A stretch of DNA of 6,604 nucleotides from Deinococcus rhizophilus (GTDB lineage Bacteria > Deinococcota > Deinococci > Deinococcales > Deinococcaceae): positions 2,657 to 9,260 of the forward strand of contig NZ_JASNGB010000115.1 of NCBI RefSeq assembly GCF_030271215.1. Direction: 5' to 3'. Shown in pieces: positions 1 through 6,424 of this stretch (position 1 is the stretch's first letter; each line of letters starts with the position of its first letter). The position numbers and the translations under genes are program-made. A model generated the notes under the pieces. It saw only the letters and a program-made list of their open reading frames with translations. It searched no databases and was not told the DNA's origin.

Positions 1-98
1 AACACCCCTCTCCCCAGGGGAGCCTCGTACAGCTGCTCGCAGACCTGCAAAGCTCCGTGGGGGAGGGGCGCTGCACGGCGGCGGGGGAAGGGGTCCCC

Positions 99-734
<636 letters not shown>

Positions 735-739
735 GACCC

Positions 740-745
740 AGCTTA
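740..745 (-). promoter_or_regulatory. Possible -10 box of the CBS-ACT gene
   Basis: TAAGCT on the minus strand fits TAnnnT and ends 5 nt before the ATG at 734, one or two nt closer than the other leaderless candidates here. An AGGAAAGG sequence just upstream of it could instead be a ribosome site on a longer transcript. The two readings cannot be separated without a mapped 5' end. No convincing -35 was seen. Confidence 0.3.
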
Positions 746-776
746 CCTTTCCTGACGCCGGATGGAAGTCCCCCAA

Positions 777-798
777 GCTGACGGGCCGCTGACGGGCC
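777..798. repeat. 11-bp perfect tandem repeat between divergent genes
   Basis: The unit GCTGACGGGCC occurs twice back to back (777-787 and 788-798). It lies upstream of both the CBS-ACT gene (start 734) and the first OmpH gene (start 860). An 11-bp period places the copies about one helical turn apart, as expected for a double operator, but a chance slippage duplication explains it equally well. Confidence 0.6.
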
Positions 799-846
799 AT
801 GTGAGCAAGATGGGCAGAACTTCATGCCGCTCAGAAAGGGCCGTGG

Positions 847-852
847 TAGCGT
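847..852 (+). promoter_or_regulatory. Candidate -10 box, leaderless start of ompH1
   Basis: TAGCGT fits TAnnnT and ends 7 nt before the ATG at 860, the spacing expected if transcription begins at or next to the A of the start codon. There is no Shine-Dalgarno sequence at normal distance from that ATG (GAAAGGG ends 19 nt upstream). No good -35 is visible. The same box and spacing recur at 2035-2040. Confidence 0.5.
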
Positions 853-859
853 GCGCCCC

Positions 860-1357
860 ATGAAGATCACTGCCAAGGCACTCGCTCCCGTGGCCCTCGT
901 GGCCGCGTTCGGCCTGGGGACCCTCGCTCCGCAGGCCCAGACCACGCCCCAGAAGGTCGGCTTCGTGGACGTTCAGACCATCATGAACGCCCAGCCGGTC
1001 GGCAAGGAACTGACCGACCTGCGCAAGAAGGCCGAGACCGAACTCAGCGGCCTGGAAAAGCAGATTCGTGACATCGACGCCAAGGGTGCTCAGGCCTCGG
1101 CCGCCGAGAAGGACAGGCGCACCCAGCTTGTGGGCACCCTGCAGGCCCGCGCCAAGGCCTACGACACCCAGATTCAGGGGATGCAGGCCCGCGTGACCGC
1201 CGCTGAAAAGGCCGCCGACACCGCGATCAGCACTGTCGCCAAGTCCAACGGCTACTCCATCGTGATGGACCGCCGCGTGGCGGCCACCAGCGGCCTGGTG
1301 GTCTTTGCCGAGAACGGCACCGACCTGACCGACGCCGCCGTCAAGGCCATCAAGTAA
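860..1357 (+). CDS. OmpH/Skp-family periplasmic protein, copy 1
   Basis: A 165-residue secreted protein. Residues 1-26 form a Sec signal peptide (MKITAKAL, a hydrophobic core, then APQA before Q27, a good signal peptidase I site). The mature protein starts with the OmpH/Skp beta strand KVGFVDVQ. A long Ala/Lys/Glu/Gln-rich helical region without prolines follows (about 46-120, coiled-coil-like), then a closing beta segment, [10 protein letters not shown] to [12 protein letters not shown]. This is the Skp plan: a small beta trimerisation body with helical tentacles that hold unfolded outer-membrane proteins in the periplasm. Chaperone activity is inferred from the family. The ATG at 860 gives the proper signal peptide and lies 7 nt after a -10-like box; an in-frame GTG at 851, with GAAAGGG 10 nt upstream, would add only three residues and is the alternative. 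A second paralogue follows downstream after a hairpin. Confidence 0.9.
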   Translation: MKITAKALAPVALVAAFGLGTLAPQAQTTPQKVGFVDVQTIMNAQPVGKELTDLRKKAETELSGLEKQIRDIDAKGAQASAAEKDRRTQLVGTLQARAKAYDTQIQGMQARVTAAEKAADTAISTVAKSNGYSIVMDRRVAATSGLVVFAENGTDLTDAAVKAIK

Positions 1358-1388
1358 GGCGCGGCCTCACCGCCCTGCCCAGGCTGAC

Positions 1389-1410
1389 GGCCCCCGCACC
1401 TGCGGGGGTC
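1389..1410 (+). terminator. GC-rich hairpin after ompH1, weak terminator
   Basis: CCCCCGC (1391-1397) pairs with GCGGGGG (1402-1408) around an ACCT loop, extended by G1390-T1409 (wobble) and G1389-C1410. It lies 31 nt past the ompH1 stop. What follows is TCGCCTT, not a T-run, so it is likely a leaky terminator or an mRNA 3'-end stabiliser. Some read-through into the second OmpH gene is plausible. Confidence 0.5.
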
Positions 1411-1480
1411 TCGCCTTGAGGCATTGCCCATCCCGAAATTCAACCTCCCCGGACGTCCATCTCCCCGGAACCCCCTCCCT

Positions 1481-1489
1481 GAAAGGAAG
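1481..1489 (+). promoter_or_regulatory. Shine-Dalgarno site of ompH2
   Basis: GAAAGGAAG contains AAGGA, with AGGA ending 7 nt before the ATG at 1495. It decides the start against the in-frame GTG at 1489, which overlaps the last base of the site. It is one of the clearer ribosome sites in the window. Confidence 0.75.
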
Positions 1490-1494
1490 TGCCC

Positions 1495-1971
1495 ATGCGT
1501 TACGCCCTTCTCCTCCTCCCGCTGGCCCTGCTCAGCACCGTGCCCCAGGCCCAGAAGACCCGCTCGCGCGTCGGCTTCGTGAACGTGCAGCAGGCGGTCG
1601 CCGCGATGCCGAACTCGGCGAGCTACCTCAGCCTGCAAAAGCGGGTGGACGCCGACCTGAAGGCCAAGCAGGGCAACCTGCAAAAGCTCGCCGCCCAGGC
1701 CCAGAAGACGCGCAAGGCCGCCGACGTGCAGGCCTACCAGAAAGCGCAGCAGGGCCTGGTCACGGCCCAGAAAAACCACAGCTCCCGGCTGGCCAAGGAG
1801 TTCAAACCGCTCCAGACCCGCATGAACTCGGTGGTGGCGGCAGTGGCGCGGAGCAGCGGTTTCACGGTGGTTCTCGACCGCCGGGTCGCTGCACAGTCGG
1901 GGGTGGTGGTGTACGCCAACACCGGGGCCACCGACCTGACCTCGGCCGTCGTCAAGGCGCTGAAGAAGTAG
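1495..1971 (+). CDS. OmpH/Skp-family periplasmic protein, copy 2
   Basis: A 158-residue paralogue of the preceding gene. The signal peptide is residues 1-19 ([19 protein letters not shown] before Q20), ending in the same PQA-Q motif as copy 1. The mature part starts RVGFVNVQQ, continues with a Lys/Gln/Ala-rich helical region (about 45-115), and ends in a closing segment, [15 protein letters not shown] to [13 protein letters not shown], that matches copy 1 closely. The helical middle differs much more, as expected of a coiled coil under loose constraint. The start is secure: GAAAGGAAG lies 6-14 nt before the ATG, with AGGA 7 nt away. This SD-led start differs from the probable leaderless start of copy 1. 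I see no clear promoter in the 137-bp gap, so copy 2 may be read from the ompH1 promoter through the hairpin. The stop TAG is followed in frame by AAG AAG TAA. Confidence 0.88.
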   Translation: MRYALLLLPLALLSTVPQAQKTRSRVGFVNVQQAVAAMPNSASYLSLQKRVDADLKAKQGNLQKLAAQAQKTRKAADVQAYQKAQQGLVTAQKNHSSRLAKEFKPLQTRMNSVVAAVARSSGFTVVLDRRVAAQSGVVVYANTGATDLTSAVVKALKK

Positions 1972-1979
1972 AAGAAGTA
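1962..1979 (+). repeat. 9-bp tandem duplication spanning the ompH2 stop
   Basis: GAAGAAGTA is repeated exactly (1962-1970, 1971-1979). The duplication spans the stop codon and produces Lys-Lys-TAG-Lys-Lys-TAA, so a second in-frame stop lies three codons after the first. Replication slippage is the simplest origin. Confidence 0.85.
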
Positions 1980-1990
1980 AGCGCGTCCCC

Positions 1991-2028
1991 GTGGGGCGGC
2001 TCCTTCCTTCGGGGAGGGGTCGCCCCAC
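1991..2028 (+). terminator. 17-bp UUCG-capped hairpin after ompH2
   Basis: The arms 1991-2007 and 2012-2028 pair without a break around the tetraloop TTCG (2008-2011), closed by C2007-G2012. Three pairs are G-U wobbles (G1999-T2020, T2001-G2018, T2005-G2014), so the full stem forms only in plus-strand RNA. It begins 19 nt after the ompH2 stop. There is no T-run after it (CGCTGTTAGCC), so it may be a terminator needing help or a 3'-end protecting structure. It ends 6 bp before the candidate -10 box of the next gene. Confidence 0.6.
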
Positions 2029-2034
2029 CGCTGT

Positions 2035-2040
2035 TAGCCT
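2035..2040 (+). promoter_or_regulatory. Candidate -10 box, leaderless start of CMD gene
   Basis: TAGCCT fits TAnnnT and ends 7 nt before the ATG at 2048, the same geometry as 847-852. There is no Shine-Dalgarno sequence between box and ATG (GCCTGCC). No -35 match is visible; that position falls in the right arm of the upstream hairpin. Confidence 0.5.
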
Positions 2041-2047
2041 GCCTGCC

Positions 2048-2461
2048 ATGTCCGACTCCCACGACACCACCACCGCCCGTGCCCGGATCTTCGGGACTCA
2101 GGAAGAGCGCATCCTGGCGCGGCTCGCCCGCCTCGACCCTGACCTGATGGCCTATATCCGGGATTTTGCTTACGACACGGTCTACGAGCGCCCCGGCCTC
2201 GACCTGAAAACCAGGGAGCTGCTCGCCTGTGCGCTGCTGGCCTCGCTGGGCAGCCCGCCGGAGCTGAGGACGCACCTGCGCGGGGCGCTGCGGGCCGGGG
2301 CGACCGAGGCCGAGGTGCGTGAGGCGCTGCTGTTCTGCGTGCCGTACCTGGGCTTTCCGCGTGTGGTGGCGGCCTTTACCCAGCTGGAAGCTTTGCTGGA
2401 GCCTGCCGCAAAAGAACCCCCGTCCGCTGGGGACGAGGGGCCGCAGGAGAGCGGGGGTTAG
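2048..2461 (+). CDS. Carboxymuconolactone decarboxylase (CMD) family protein
   Basis: A 137-residue cytoplasmic protein of the CMD/AhpD-like fold. The core (about residues 52-110) has the family pattern: [17 protein letters not shown], then [24 protein letters not shown], then [12 protein letters not shown]. This matches the R-x-L-x-x-x-A-L, H-x-x-x-A-x-x-x-G-x-T-x-x-E and Y-x-G-x-P landmarks of gamma-CMD, including H76. The only cysteines in the core are C61 and C97, and no CxxC is present, so AhpD-type peroxidase activity is unlikely. No other catechol or beta-ketoadipate gene is nearby, so true 4-carboxymuconolactone decarboxylation is not supported; the substrate is unknown. The ATG at 2048 is chosen because a TAGCCT box ends 7 nt upstream. 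The last 20 residues ([20 protein letters not shown]) are low-complexity and overlap the terminator hairpin of the convergent gene. The stop overlaps the opposite gene's stop. Confidence 0.85.
   Translation: MSDSHDTTTARARIFGTQEERILARLARLDPDLMAYIRDFAYDTVYERPGLDLKTRELLACALLASLGSPPELRTHLRGALRAGATEAEVREALLFCVPYLGFPRVVAAFTQLEALLEPAAKEPPSAGDEGPQESGG
2410..2459 (-). terminator. Intrinsic terminator of the beta-barrel gene, inside CMD gene
   Basis: In minus-strand RNA, AACCCCCG (2459-2452) pairs with CGGGGGTT (2422-2415), followed by CTTTT (2414-2410). A shorter inner stem (TCC/GGA and GC/GC) partly closes the 29-nt loop. The T-run is on the minus-strand side only, so it serves the barrel gene. Its arm begins within the TAA stop codon. 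Confidence 0.65.
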
Positions 2462-3147
2462 AAGCCCGTCTTGATGCCGATGCGGGCCTTGAAGACGGTG
2501 CCGGGACGGACGAAGCGGTTGCTTATGGCATCGTAGCTGCCGTCGTTAGTGGTAATGGTATCAACATCAGTGCGGTCGACGCGAACGGTCGTCTGGGTGA
2601 TGGTGCTGCGGAAGAATTGATCGATGCCGAGGTCGCCGACGAGGCTCAGGCCACCGCCGAGGGCATAACTCAGCATCACGCCCGCGCCCACACCGAAGGC
2701 ATTGGTGCTGTAGGTATTGCTCAGGCCCTCGCCGTAGTCCTCAACGCTGCGGAAGAGGCCGTAGCGGCCGCCCGCGTACACCAAGCTGTTCGTGCCGGGC
2801 GCGACTTGCCCCAGTGCGTAGGTGCCGTCGAGGGCAAACACGGTACGACTACCGCTGCGGTCGGCGTCAAGCACGATCAGATCATCAGACGTGTTGATCG
2901 CCCCAGTGCCACTGACACGGGCGTAAGAGGCTTCGGCCTTCACCCCGAACGGTCCAGAAACGTTCGGCACGTGCACAAACACAGCTCCGCTCAGCCCGCC
3001 CGCGTAGCCGCCGGTCAGGCCCAGCTCGACGCCGCTCAGGCCCGTGCTGATGGGCGTGACGGGAATGGCGTTCACGGTGGTCGTGGTGGTCTGGGCGCCC
3101 GCCGTGGCGAGGGCGGCGGCAGCAGTCAGGGCAAGAAACTGTTTCAT
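2458..3147 (-). CDS. Outer-membrane beta-barrel protein
   Basis: A 229-residue secreted protein. The signal peptide is residues 1-18 ([18 protein letters not shown] before Q19). The mature protein begins with a Thr-rich stretch (TTTTTV). Strands with alternating polar and hydrophobic residues then follow, rich in Gly, Tyr and Phe ([47 protein letters not shown]). The last residues, [11 protein letters not shown], end in phenylalanine, the typical C-terminal barrel assembly signal. Together these say small outer-membrane beta-barrel; I cannot assign a substrate or named family. There is no cysteine. I start at the ATG at 3147 because it gives the signal peptide and has GCGGAGG just upstream, although only 2 nt separate GGAGG from ATG; an in-frame upstream start at 3171 would put acidic residues before the signal. 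Base composition is lower in GC than the neighbours (31 of 60 at 2521-2580). It overlaps the CMD gene by 4 bp. Confidence 0.82.
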   Translation of the reverse strand: MKQFLALTAAAALATAGAQTTTTTVNAIPVTPISTGLSGVELGLTGGYAGGLSGAVFVHVPNVSGPFGVKAEASYARVSGTGAINTSDDLIVLDADRSGSRTVFALDGTYALGQVAPGTNSLVYAGGRYGLFRSVEDYGEGLSNTYSTNAFGVGAGVMLSYALGGGLSLVGDLGIDQFFRSTITQTTVRVDRTDVDTITTNDGSYDAISNRFVRPGTVFKARIGIKTGF

Positions 3148-3378
3148 ATCCTCCGCAGCCTCTGCCACCAAGATGAGTTCTTCCCCTCATGAGTTTGACG
3201 GCGGCTTTATGAATGGGAGATGGGGGCAGGTCCCCGCGCAGGATTCCGCGCCCCTGGGCCACCCTGCTAAACTTGCACCGAGTTCAAGGAGCGGGGCGCC
3301 CACCCGGGGTCTGCCTGCCCTGGACAGAGAAGGGCGAAACTGTAGCGACGGGGGGAAGGGCCTGGCCCCGCCCCGCTT

Positions 3379-3389
3379 TATCCTGGAGG
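3379..3389 (+). promoter_or_regulatory. Start region of etfB: -10-like box and strong SD
   Basis: TATCCT (3379-3384) fits TAnnnT and runs directly into GGAGG (3385-3389), which lies 4 nt before the ATG at 3394. The GGAGG is a convincing ribosome site and fixes the start. If it is used, the promoter must lie further upstream. One weak candidate is TGGACA (3321-3326), 16 nt, TAGCGA (3343-3348). Confidence 0.5.
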
Positions 3390-3393
3390 CCAC

Positions 3394-4155
3394 ATGAAGA
3401 TCCTGACCCTGGTAAGACAAGTCCCCGACGCGGAGGCCCGCGTGAAGATCAGTGGAGGCCATGTCGATCTGGAGGGGGCGACCCTGGTGATCGACGGCAT
3501 GGACGAGTACGGCGTGGAGGAAGCCCTGCGCCTGCGCGAGAGTGGCGCGGCCGTCGAGGAGATCGTCGCGCTGGCGGTTGGCCCCAAGCGCGTTGAGGAC
3601 GCCCTGCGAACCGCGCTGGCGATGGGCGTCGACCGCGCCATTCACGTCGAGACGGAGGAGAAGCTCGACCCCATCGCCCTGAGCCGGATCGTGGCCCAGG
3701 TGGCGCAGGCCGAGGGCGCGGGCCTGATCCTGGTCGGCGGGCAGGAGGCCGACTGGGACAGCCAGGCGCTGGGGGCCGCGACCGCCGAGCGCCTGGGCTG
3801 GCCGCAGCTCACCTGGACCAACGAGTTGAAGGTCGAGGGCGACGCCCTCACCGGACGCCACGACGTGGACGACGGCAATGAGAGCTTCCGCGCGACCCTG
3901 CCCGCCGTGGTGACCACCCAGCAGGGCCTCAACGAGCCGCGCTACCCGACGCTGCCCAACATCATGAAGGCCAAGAGGAAGGAACTGCGCAAGGACGCGC
4001 TGGACACCTACGGGGCGGCGCCGACCGTGCGCGTGGTGTCCAGCGAGATCCAGACCCGCGCCCGCCTGAACAAGATGATCGACGGCAAGGACCCGCAGGC
4101 CGCCGCCGCCGAACTCCTCGACCTCCTGCGTAACGAAGCGAAGGTGATTGCATGA
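3394..4155 (+). CDS. etfB: Electron transfer flavoprotein subunit beta
   Basis: The beta subunit of ETF, 253 residues, normal length for the family. With the alpha subunit it forms a soluble cytoplasmic heterodimer that accepts electrons from acyl-CoA dehydrogenases and related flavin enzymes and passes them to the respiratory chain. Evidence: N-terminal [17 protein letters not shown]; the nucleotide-binding segment [22 protein letters not shown] (61-82); [15 protein letters not shown] (113-127); and the ETF-beta signature at 155-196, with [20 protein letters not shown] followed by [16 protein letters not shown]. In ordinary ETF this subunit binds AMP. Whether this is a simple or a bifurcating ETF cannot be decided by eye, and no ETF:quinone oxidoreductase gene is in the window. 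The GGAGG 4 nt before the ATG fixes the start. It leads an operon with etfA (4-bp overlap) and a phospholipase-like gene. Confidence 0.96.
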   Translation: MKILTLVRQVPDAEARVKISGGHVDLEGATLVIDGMDEYGVEEALRLRESGAAVEEIVALAVGPKRVEDALRTALAMGVDRAIHVETEEKLDPIALSRIVAQVAQAEGAGLILVGGQEADWDSQALGAATAERLGWPQLTWTNELKVEGDALTGRHDVDDGNESFRATLPAVVTTQQGLNEPRYPTLPNIMKAKRKELRKDALDTYGAAPTVRVVSSEIQTRARLNKMIDGKDPQAAAAELLDLLRNEAKVIA

Positions 4156-5102
4156 TCCTGATCGTCGCGGAACACTCGGGCGGACAGCTCGCCAAGTCCA
4201 CCCTCGAAATGGTCACCGCCGCCCGCGAGTCGGGCCGTGAGGGGCCGATCACCGTCCTCGTGCTGGGTCAGGGCACTGCGGACGTGGCGACTGCGGCGGC
4301 CGGGGTCGCGGATCAGGTGCTGGTGGCCGACCTGCCCGCACTGGCGCAGTACAACGCCGAGCTGTGGGCCGCCGCGACCACGCAGATCGCGCAGGAGGGC
4401 GAGGCGCATACCGTCATCATCGGCGGGAGCCGCTCGGGCCGCGAGTTCGCGCCGCGTGTGGCCGTGCGGCTGGACGCCCCCTACCTCGAGGACGCCATTG
4501 GCCTGAAGACCAGCGGCGAGGCCCTCCAAGCGCAGCGCTACACCTACCTCGCCCGCGTCACCGAGACGGTGGAGGCCGAGGCCCCGGTCATCGTGGTCAG
4601 CGTCAAGCCCGGGTCCTTCGCCCCCGCACAGGCCACCGGGGCGGCGGGCGAGCAGTACGACGTGGAACTCGACCTCCCGGCCCCCCGCGTGGAGGTCACC
4701 GGCCGCAGCGTGGAGAAGTCCAGCCGCGTGGCCCTGACCGAGGCCGACGTGATCGTGAGCGGCGGGCGCGGGGTGGGCAGCTCCGAGAACTTCACGGCCT
4801 ACGTGGAGGGCCTCGCCGACCGCATCGGGGCGGGTGTGGGCGCGACCCGCGCGGTCGTGGACGCGGGCTGGCGGCCCTACGCCGAGCAGGTTGGGCAGAC
4901 GGGCAAGACGGTGCAGCCCAAGGCCTACGTCGCGCTGGGCGTGAGCGGCGCGGTGCAGCATCTCTCGGGCATGGGCAAGAGCAAGTACATCGTGGCGATC
5001 AACAAGGACGCCGAGGCCCCCATCTTCAAGGTCGCCGACTACGGCATCGTGGGCGACGTGAACCAGATCGTGCCCGCCCTGATCGAGGCGGCCCGCAAGT
5101 AA
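4152..5102 (+). CDS. etfA: Electron transfer flavoprotein subunit alpha
   Basis: The alpha subunit of ETF, 316 residues, full length. The N-terminal domain (1 to about 185) packs against the beta subunit, and the C-terminal domain (about 190-316) holds FAD. FAD-binding landmarks: SGGRGVGS (203-210), [10 protein letters not shown] (231-240), [11 protein letters not shown] (246-256), the ETF-alpha signature [13 protein letters not shown] (258-270), [10 protein letters not shown] (277-286) and [11 protein letters not shown] (288-298). The conserved Arg of the ATR motif and His of VQH are present, so the FAD site looks intact. The start ATG overlaps the etfB stop as ATGA, and AAGGTG (4141-4146) lies 5 nt upstream, giving a local ribosome site plus translational coupling. 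This fits the need for equal amounts of the two subunits. The phospholipase-like gene starts 5 nt after the stop. Confidence 0.97.
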   Translation: MILIVAEHSGGQLAKSTLEMVTAARESGREGPITVLVLGQGTADVATAAAGVADQVLVADLPALAQYNAELWAAATTQIAQEGEAHTVIIGGSRSGREFAPRVAVRLDAPYLEDAIGLKTSGEALQAQRYTYLARVTETVEAEAPVIVVSVKPGSFAPAQATGAAGEQYDVELDLPAPRVEVTGRSVEKSSRVALTEADVIVSGGRGVGSSENFTAYVEGLADRIGAGVGATRAVVDAGWRPYAEQVGQTGKTVQPKAYVALGVSGAVQHLSGMGKSKYIVAINKDAEAPIFKVADYGIVGDVNQIVPALIEAARK

Positions 5103-5107
5103 CCACT

Positions 5108-5572
5108 GTGGGCCGCGCCGGACTGGTGTTGCTGGCCGGGGTGCTGGGGTCATGCGCCCCGGCACTCTTTCCTGCCGTCCCGGACCGGGACGACAGCCCG
5201 GTGGCGGTCGTCAAGCGGCTGGGGTGGGGCACCCCGGAGGCGTTCGCAGCGGCGCGGCCCCGTCTGGAGCCGCTGTGGCCCGACCTGGACTGGGAAAACA
5301 ACGGGTGCAGCACCCCGCCGGGCCTCAGCCTGGGCCACCGGGACGACTTTGCCCCCGCGTGCGTGGTGCACGACTTCGCGTACCACAACCTGCGGGTGCT
5401 GGAGCCCACCGCCCCCAACCGCCGCGCCAGCGACGAGGCCTTTCACGCCAACCTGCGGGCCATCTGTGCTCGCAAGGCCCTGGCGGCCCGGCCCGCCTGC
5501 TTCTCGGCGGCGGAGGCGTATTACCGGGCGGTGCGGCTGCGCGGGCACACCCGGTTCGCGCCGGGCACGTGA
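5108..5572 (+). CDS. Prokaryotic phospholipase A2-like lipoprotein
   Basis: A 154-residue exported protein. The GTG at 5108 gives a short lipoprotein signal ([16 protein letters not shown], lipobox LGSC, lipidated Cys16), so it is probably membrane-anchored outside the cytoplasm. The mature domain follows the prokaryotic/fungal phospholipase A2 pattern: LDWENNGCS (60-68), [10 protein letters not shown] (85-94), [17 protein letters not shown] (104-120), C131, then [13 protein letters not shown]88 and D89 form the catalytic HD motif, and D109, 21 residues later, is placed like the second dyad residue of the Streptomyces enzyme. C67/C85 and C120/C131 probably form two disulfides. Such enzymes release fatty acid from the sn-2 position of phospholipids using calcium. 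N65 sits where family members usually have a calcium-binding Asp, so activity is uncertain. The gene follows etfA by 5 nt with no clear ribosome site, suggesting coupled translation. Confidence 0.85.
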   Translation: MGRAGLVLLAGVLGSCAPALFPAVPDRDDSPVAVVKRLGWGTPEAFAAARPRLEPLWPDLDWENNGCSTPPGLSLGHRDDFAPACVVHDFAYHNLRVLEPTAPNRRASDEAFHANLRAICARKALAARPACFSAAEAYYRAVRLRGHTRFAPGT

Positions 5573-5589
5573 GCGGCCCCTTTGCCCTG

Positions 5590-5613
5590 ACTCCAGCTTC
5601 GGCTGGAGTTTTT
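5590..5613 (+). terminator. Intrinsic terminator of the etfBA-phospholipase operon
   Basis: ACTCCAGC (5590-5597), tetraloop TTCG (5598-5601), GCTGGAGT (5602-5609), then TTTT to 5613. A perfect 8-bp stem with a UUCG loop and T-run makes this the best terminator in the window. It begins 18 nt after the phospholipase stop. In the opposite direction no T-run follows, so it should not efficiently end the convergent YkgJ gene. Confidence 0.93.
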
Positions 5614-5622
5614 GACTGACAG

Positions 5623-6390
5623 CTACCCGATCTCCAGCACCACCTCGTGCGCCAGCCCGGCTTGCCGAGCCGCCTGCCACGCGCCCCGGGCGTCTCCCCG
5701 CGCGACCCGGTCCATGAAGCTGCCCTGCCGGGCCAGGGTGGTCAGGGTCCAGAAGTCGCCCCAGACCTCCAGGCCCCATTCCCGCCGCATGGCGCGGGCG
5801 GCGGCGGCCCAGATCGGCTCGGAGAGATGTTCCAGGGGCGCGACGTAATGCAGCTCGCCGTCGGTGCCGGGGGTGCGGGCGACCTCGCGGGCGTAGTCGG
5901 CCTTCTCGCGGCGGGTCAGGGTTTCCCAGGTTCCGGCGGCGCAGTAGCGGGCGGGCAGGGCACTGAAGGTATCGCGGCAGCGGGTGGGCCGCGCGGCGTA
6001 CTGGCTGCATCCGCCCGTCTCGCGGTCGAGCAGCGGGCAGAAGCCCACCTCGCGGCGGTGCCGCTCCACGTAGGTCGCCTCGTCGGGGGCGGTCCGCGCG
6101 TTGTGGAGCACCTGCCGGGCGTGGGCCTCCACCCGGGCCGCCGTCTCCCCGTCGAGCGCCGCCGCCGTCACCAGCGCTTCGGCCAGGCTCACCCGGATGG
6201 GCATGTCGCAGCACGCGAAGCACCCGGCCCCGCAGTACACGTGCCCGCCGCGTTCCCGGTAGCGCGTCAGCCACCCCTCGGCCTGCCGGGCGTAGCGGGC
6301 ATAGCCCTGTTCGACCGCCGCCGTGACGGGCCGGAACCGGGCGGCGGGGGGCGGGGCAGGGGCCAGGGGGGTGGGGCGGGAGCGCGTCAC
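5623..6390 (-). CDS. YkgJ-family cysteine cluster protein
   Basis: A 255-residue cytoplasmic protein with the CxxCxxCC-type cysteine cluster of the YkgJ family. Here the first cluster is C53-x3-C57-x2-C60-C61 ([17 protein letters not shown]). The second half carries FCPLLD (C118), [15 protein letters not shown] (C128, C138) and ARYC (C150), the usual CPLL / G-x-C-x-x-Y-x-x-RP-x-x-CR pattern. The family is thought to bind zinc or an iron-sulfur cluster; its general function is not established. N-terminal residues 5-20 are Pro/Ala-rich and poorly conserved in character. The C-terminal 80 residues are helical and Trp-rich, without recognised motifs. I chose the GTG at 6390 because it is 6 nt after a TACCCT box on the same strand and starts just before the domain. 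The frame is open further upstream (an ATG at 6540), but that extension would overlap the divergent gene and its promoter and is Ala/Gly/Pro filler. Confidence 0.82.
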   Translation of the reverse strand: MTRSRPTPLAPAPPPAARFRPVTAAVEQGYARYARQAEGWLTRYRERGGHVYCGAGCFACCDMPIRVSLAEALVTAAALDGETAARVEAHARQVLHNARTAPDEATYVERHRREVGFCPLLDRETGGCSQYAARPTRCRDTFSALPARYCAAGTWETLTRREKADYAREVARTPGTDGELHYVAPLEHLSEPIWAAAARAMRREWGLEVWGDFWTLTTLARQGSFMDRVARGDARGAWQAARQAGLAHEVVLEIG

Positions 6391-6396
6391 CGGGGC

Positions 6397-6402
6397 AGGG
6401 TA
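6397..6402 (-). promoter_or_regulatory. Candidate -10 box of the YkgJ-family gene
   Basis: Minus-strand TACCCT fits TAnnnT and ends 6 nt before the GTG at 6390, again a leaderless geometry with no ribosome site (GCCCCG between). A second TA-rich element, TATACC (6413-6408), lies 5 bp further upstream and overlaps the divergent gene's box. Confidence 0.4.
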
Positions 6403-6409
6403 GCGCGGG

Positions 6410-6415
6410 TATACT
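6410..6415 (+). promoter_or_regulatory. Candidate -10 box of the right-edge gene
   Basis: TATACT is close to the TATAAT consensus and ends 9 nt before the GTG at 6425, leaving at most a few untranslated bases. No Shine-Dalgarno (CGCCGCAAC) and no clear -35 are visible. Confidence 0.5.
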
Positions 6416-6424
6416 CGCCGCAAC

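Noticed and set aside
2048..2461. AhpD-type alkylhydroperoxidase for the CMD-family gene
   Set aside because: AhpD-type enzymes need a CxxC motif. This protein has only isolated C61 and C97.
3195..3200. TTGACG as a -35 box upstream of etfB
   Set aside because: No -10-like sequence lies 16-18 nt downstream (the region reads GGGAGATGGGG), and it is almost 200 bp from the etfB start.
4364..5107. Upstream extension of the phospholipase reading frame
   Set aside because: The frame is open through etfA but the translation is Arg/Gly-rich noise. The lipoprotein signal starting at the GTG at 5108 marks the real start.
4008..5165. 385-codon minus-strand open frame across etfA
   Set aside because: It is antisense to the well-supported etfA, with Gly/Arg/His/Ala-rich composition and no recognisable domain or start signals.
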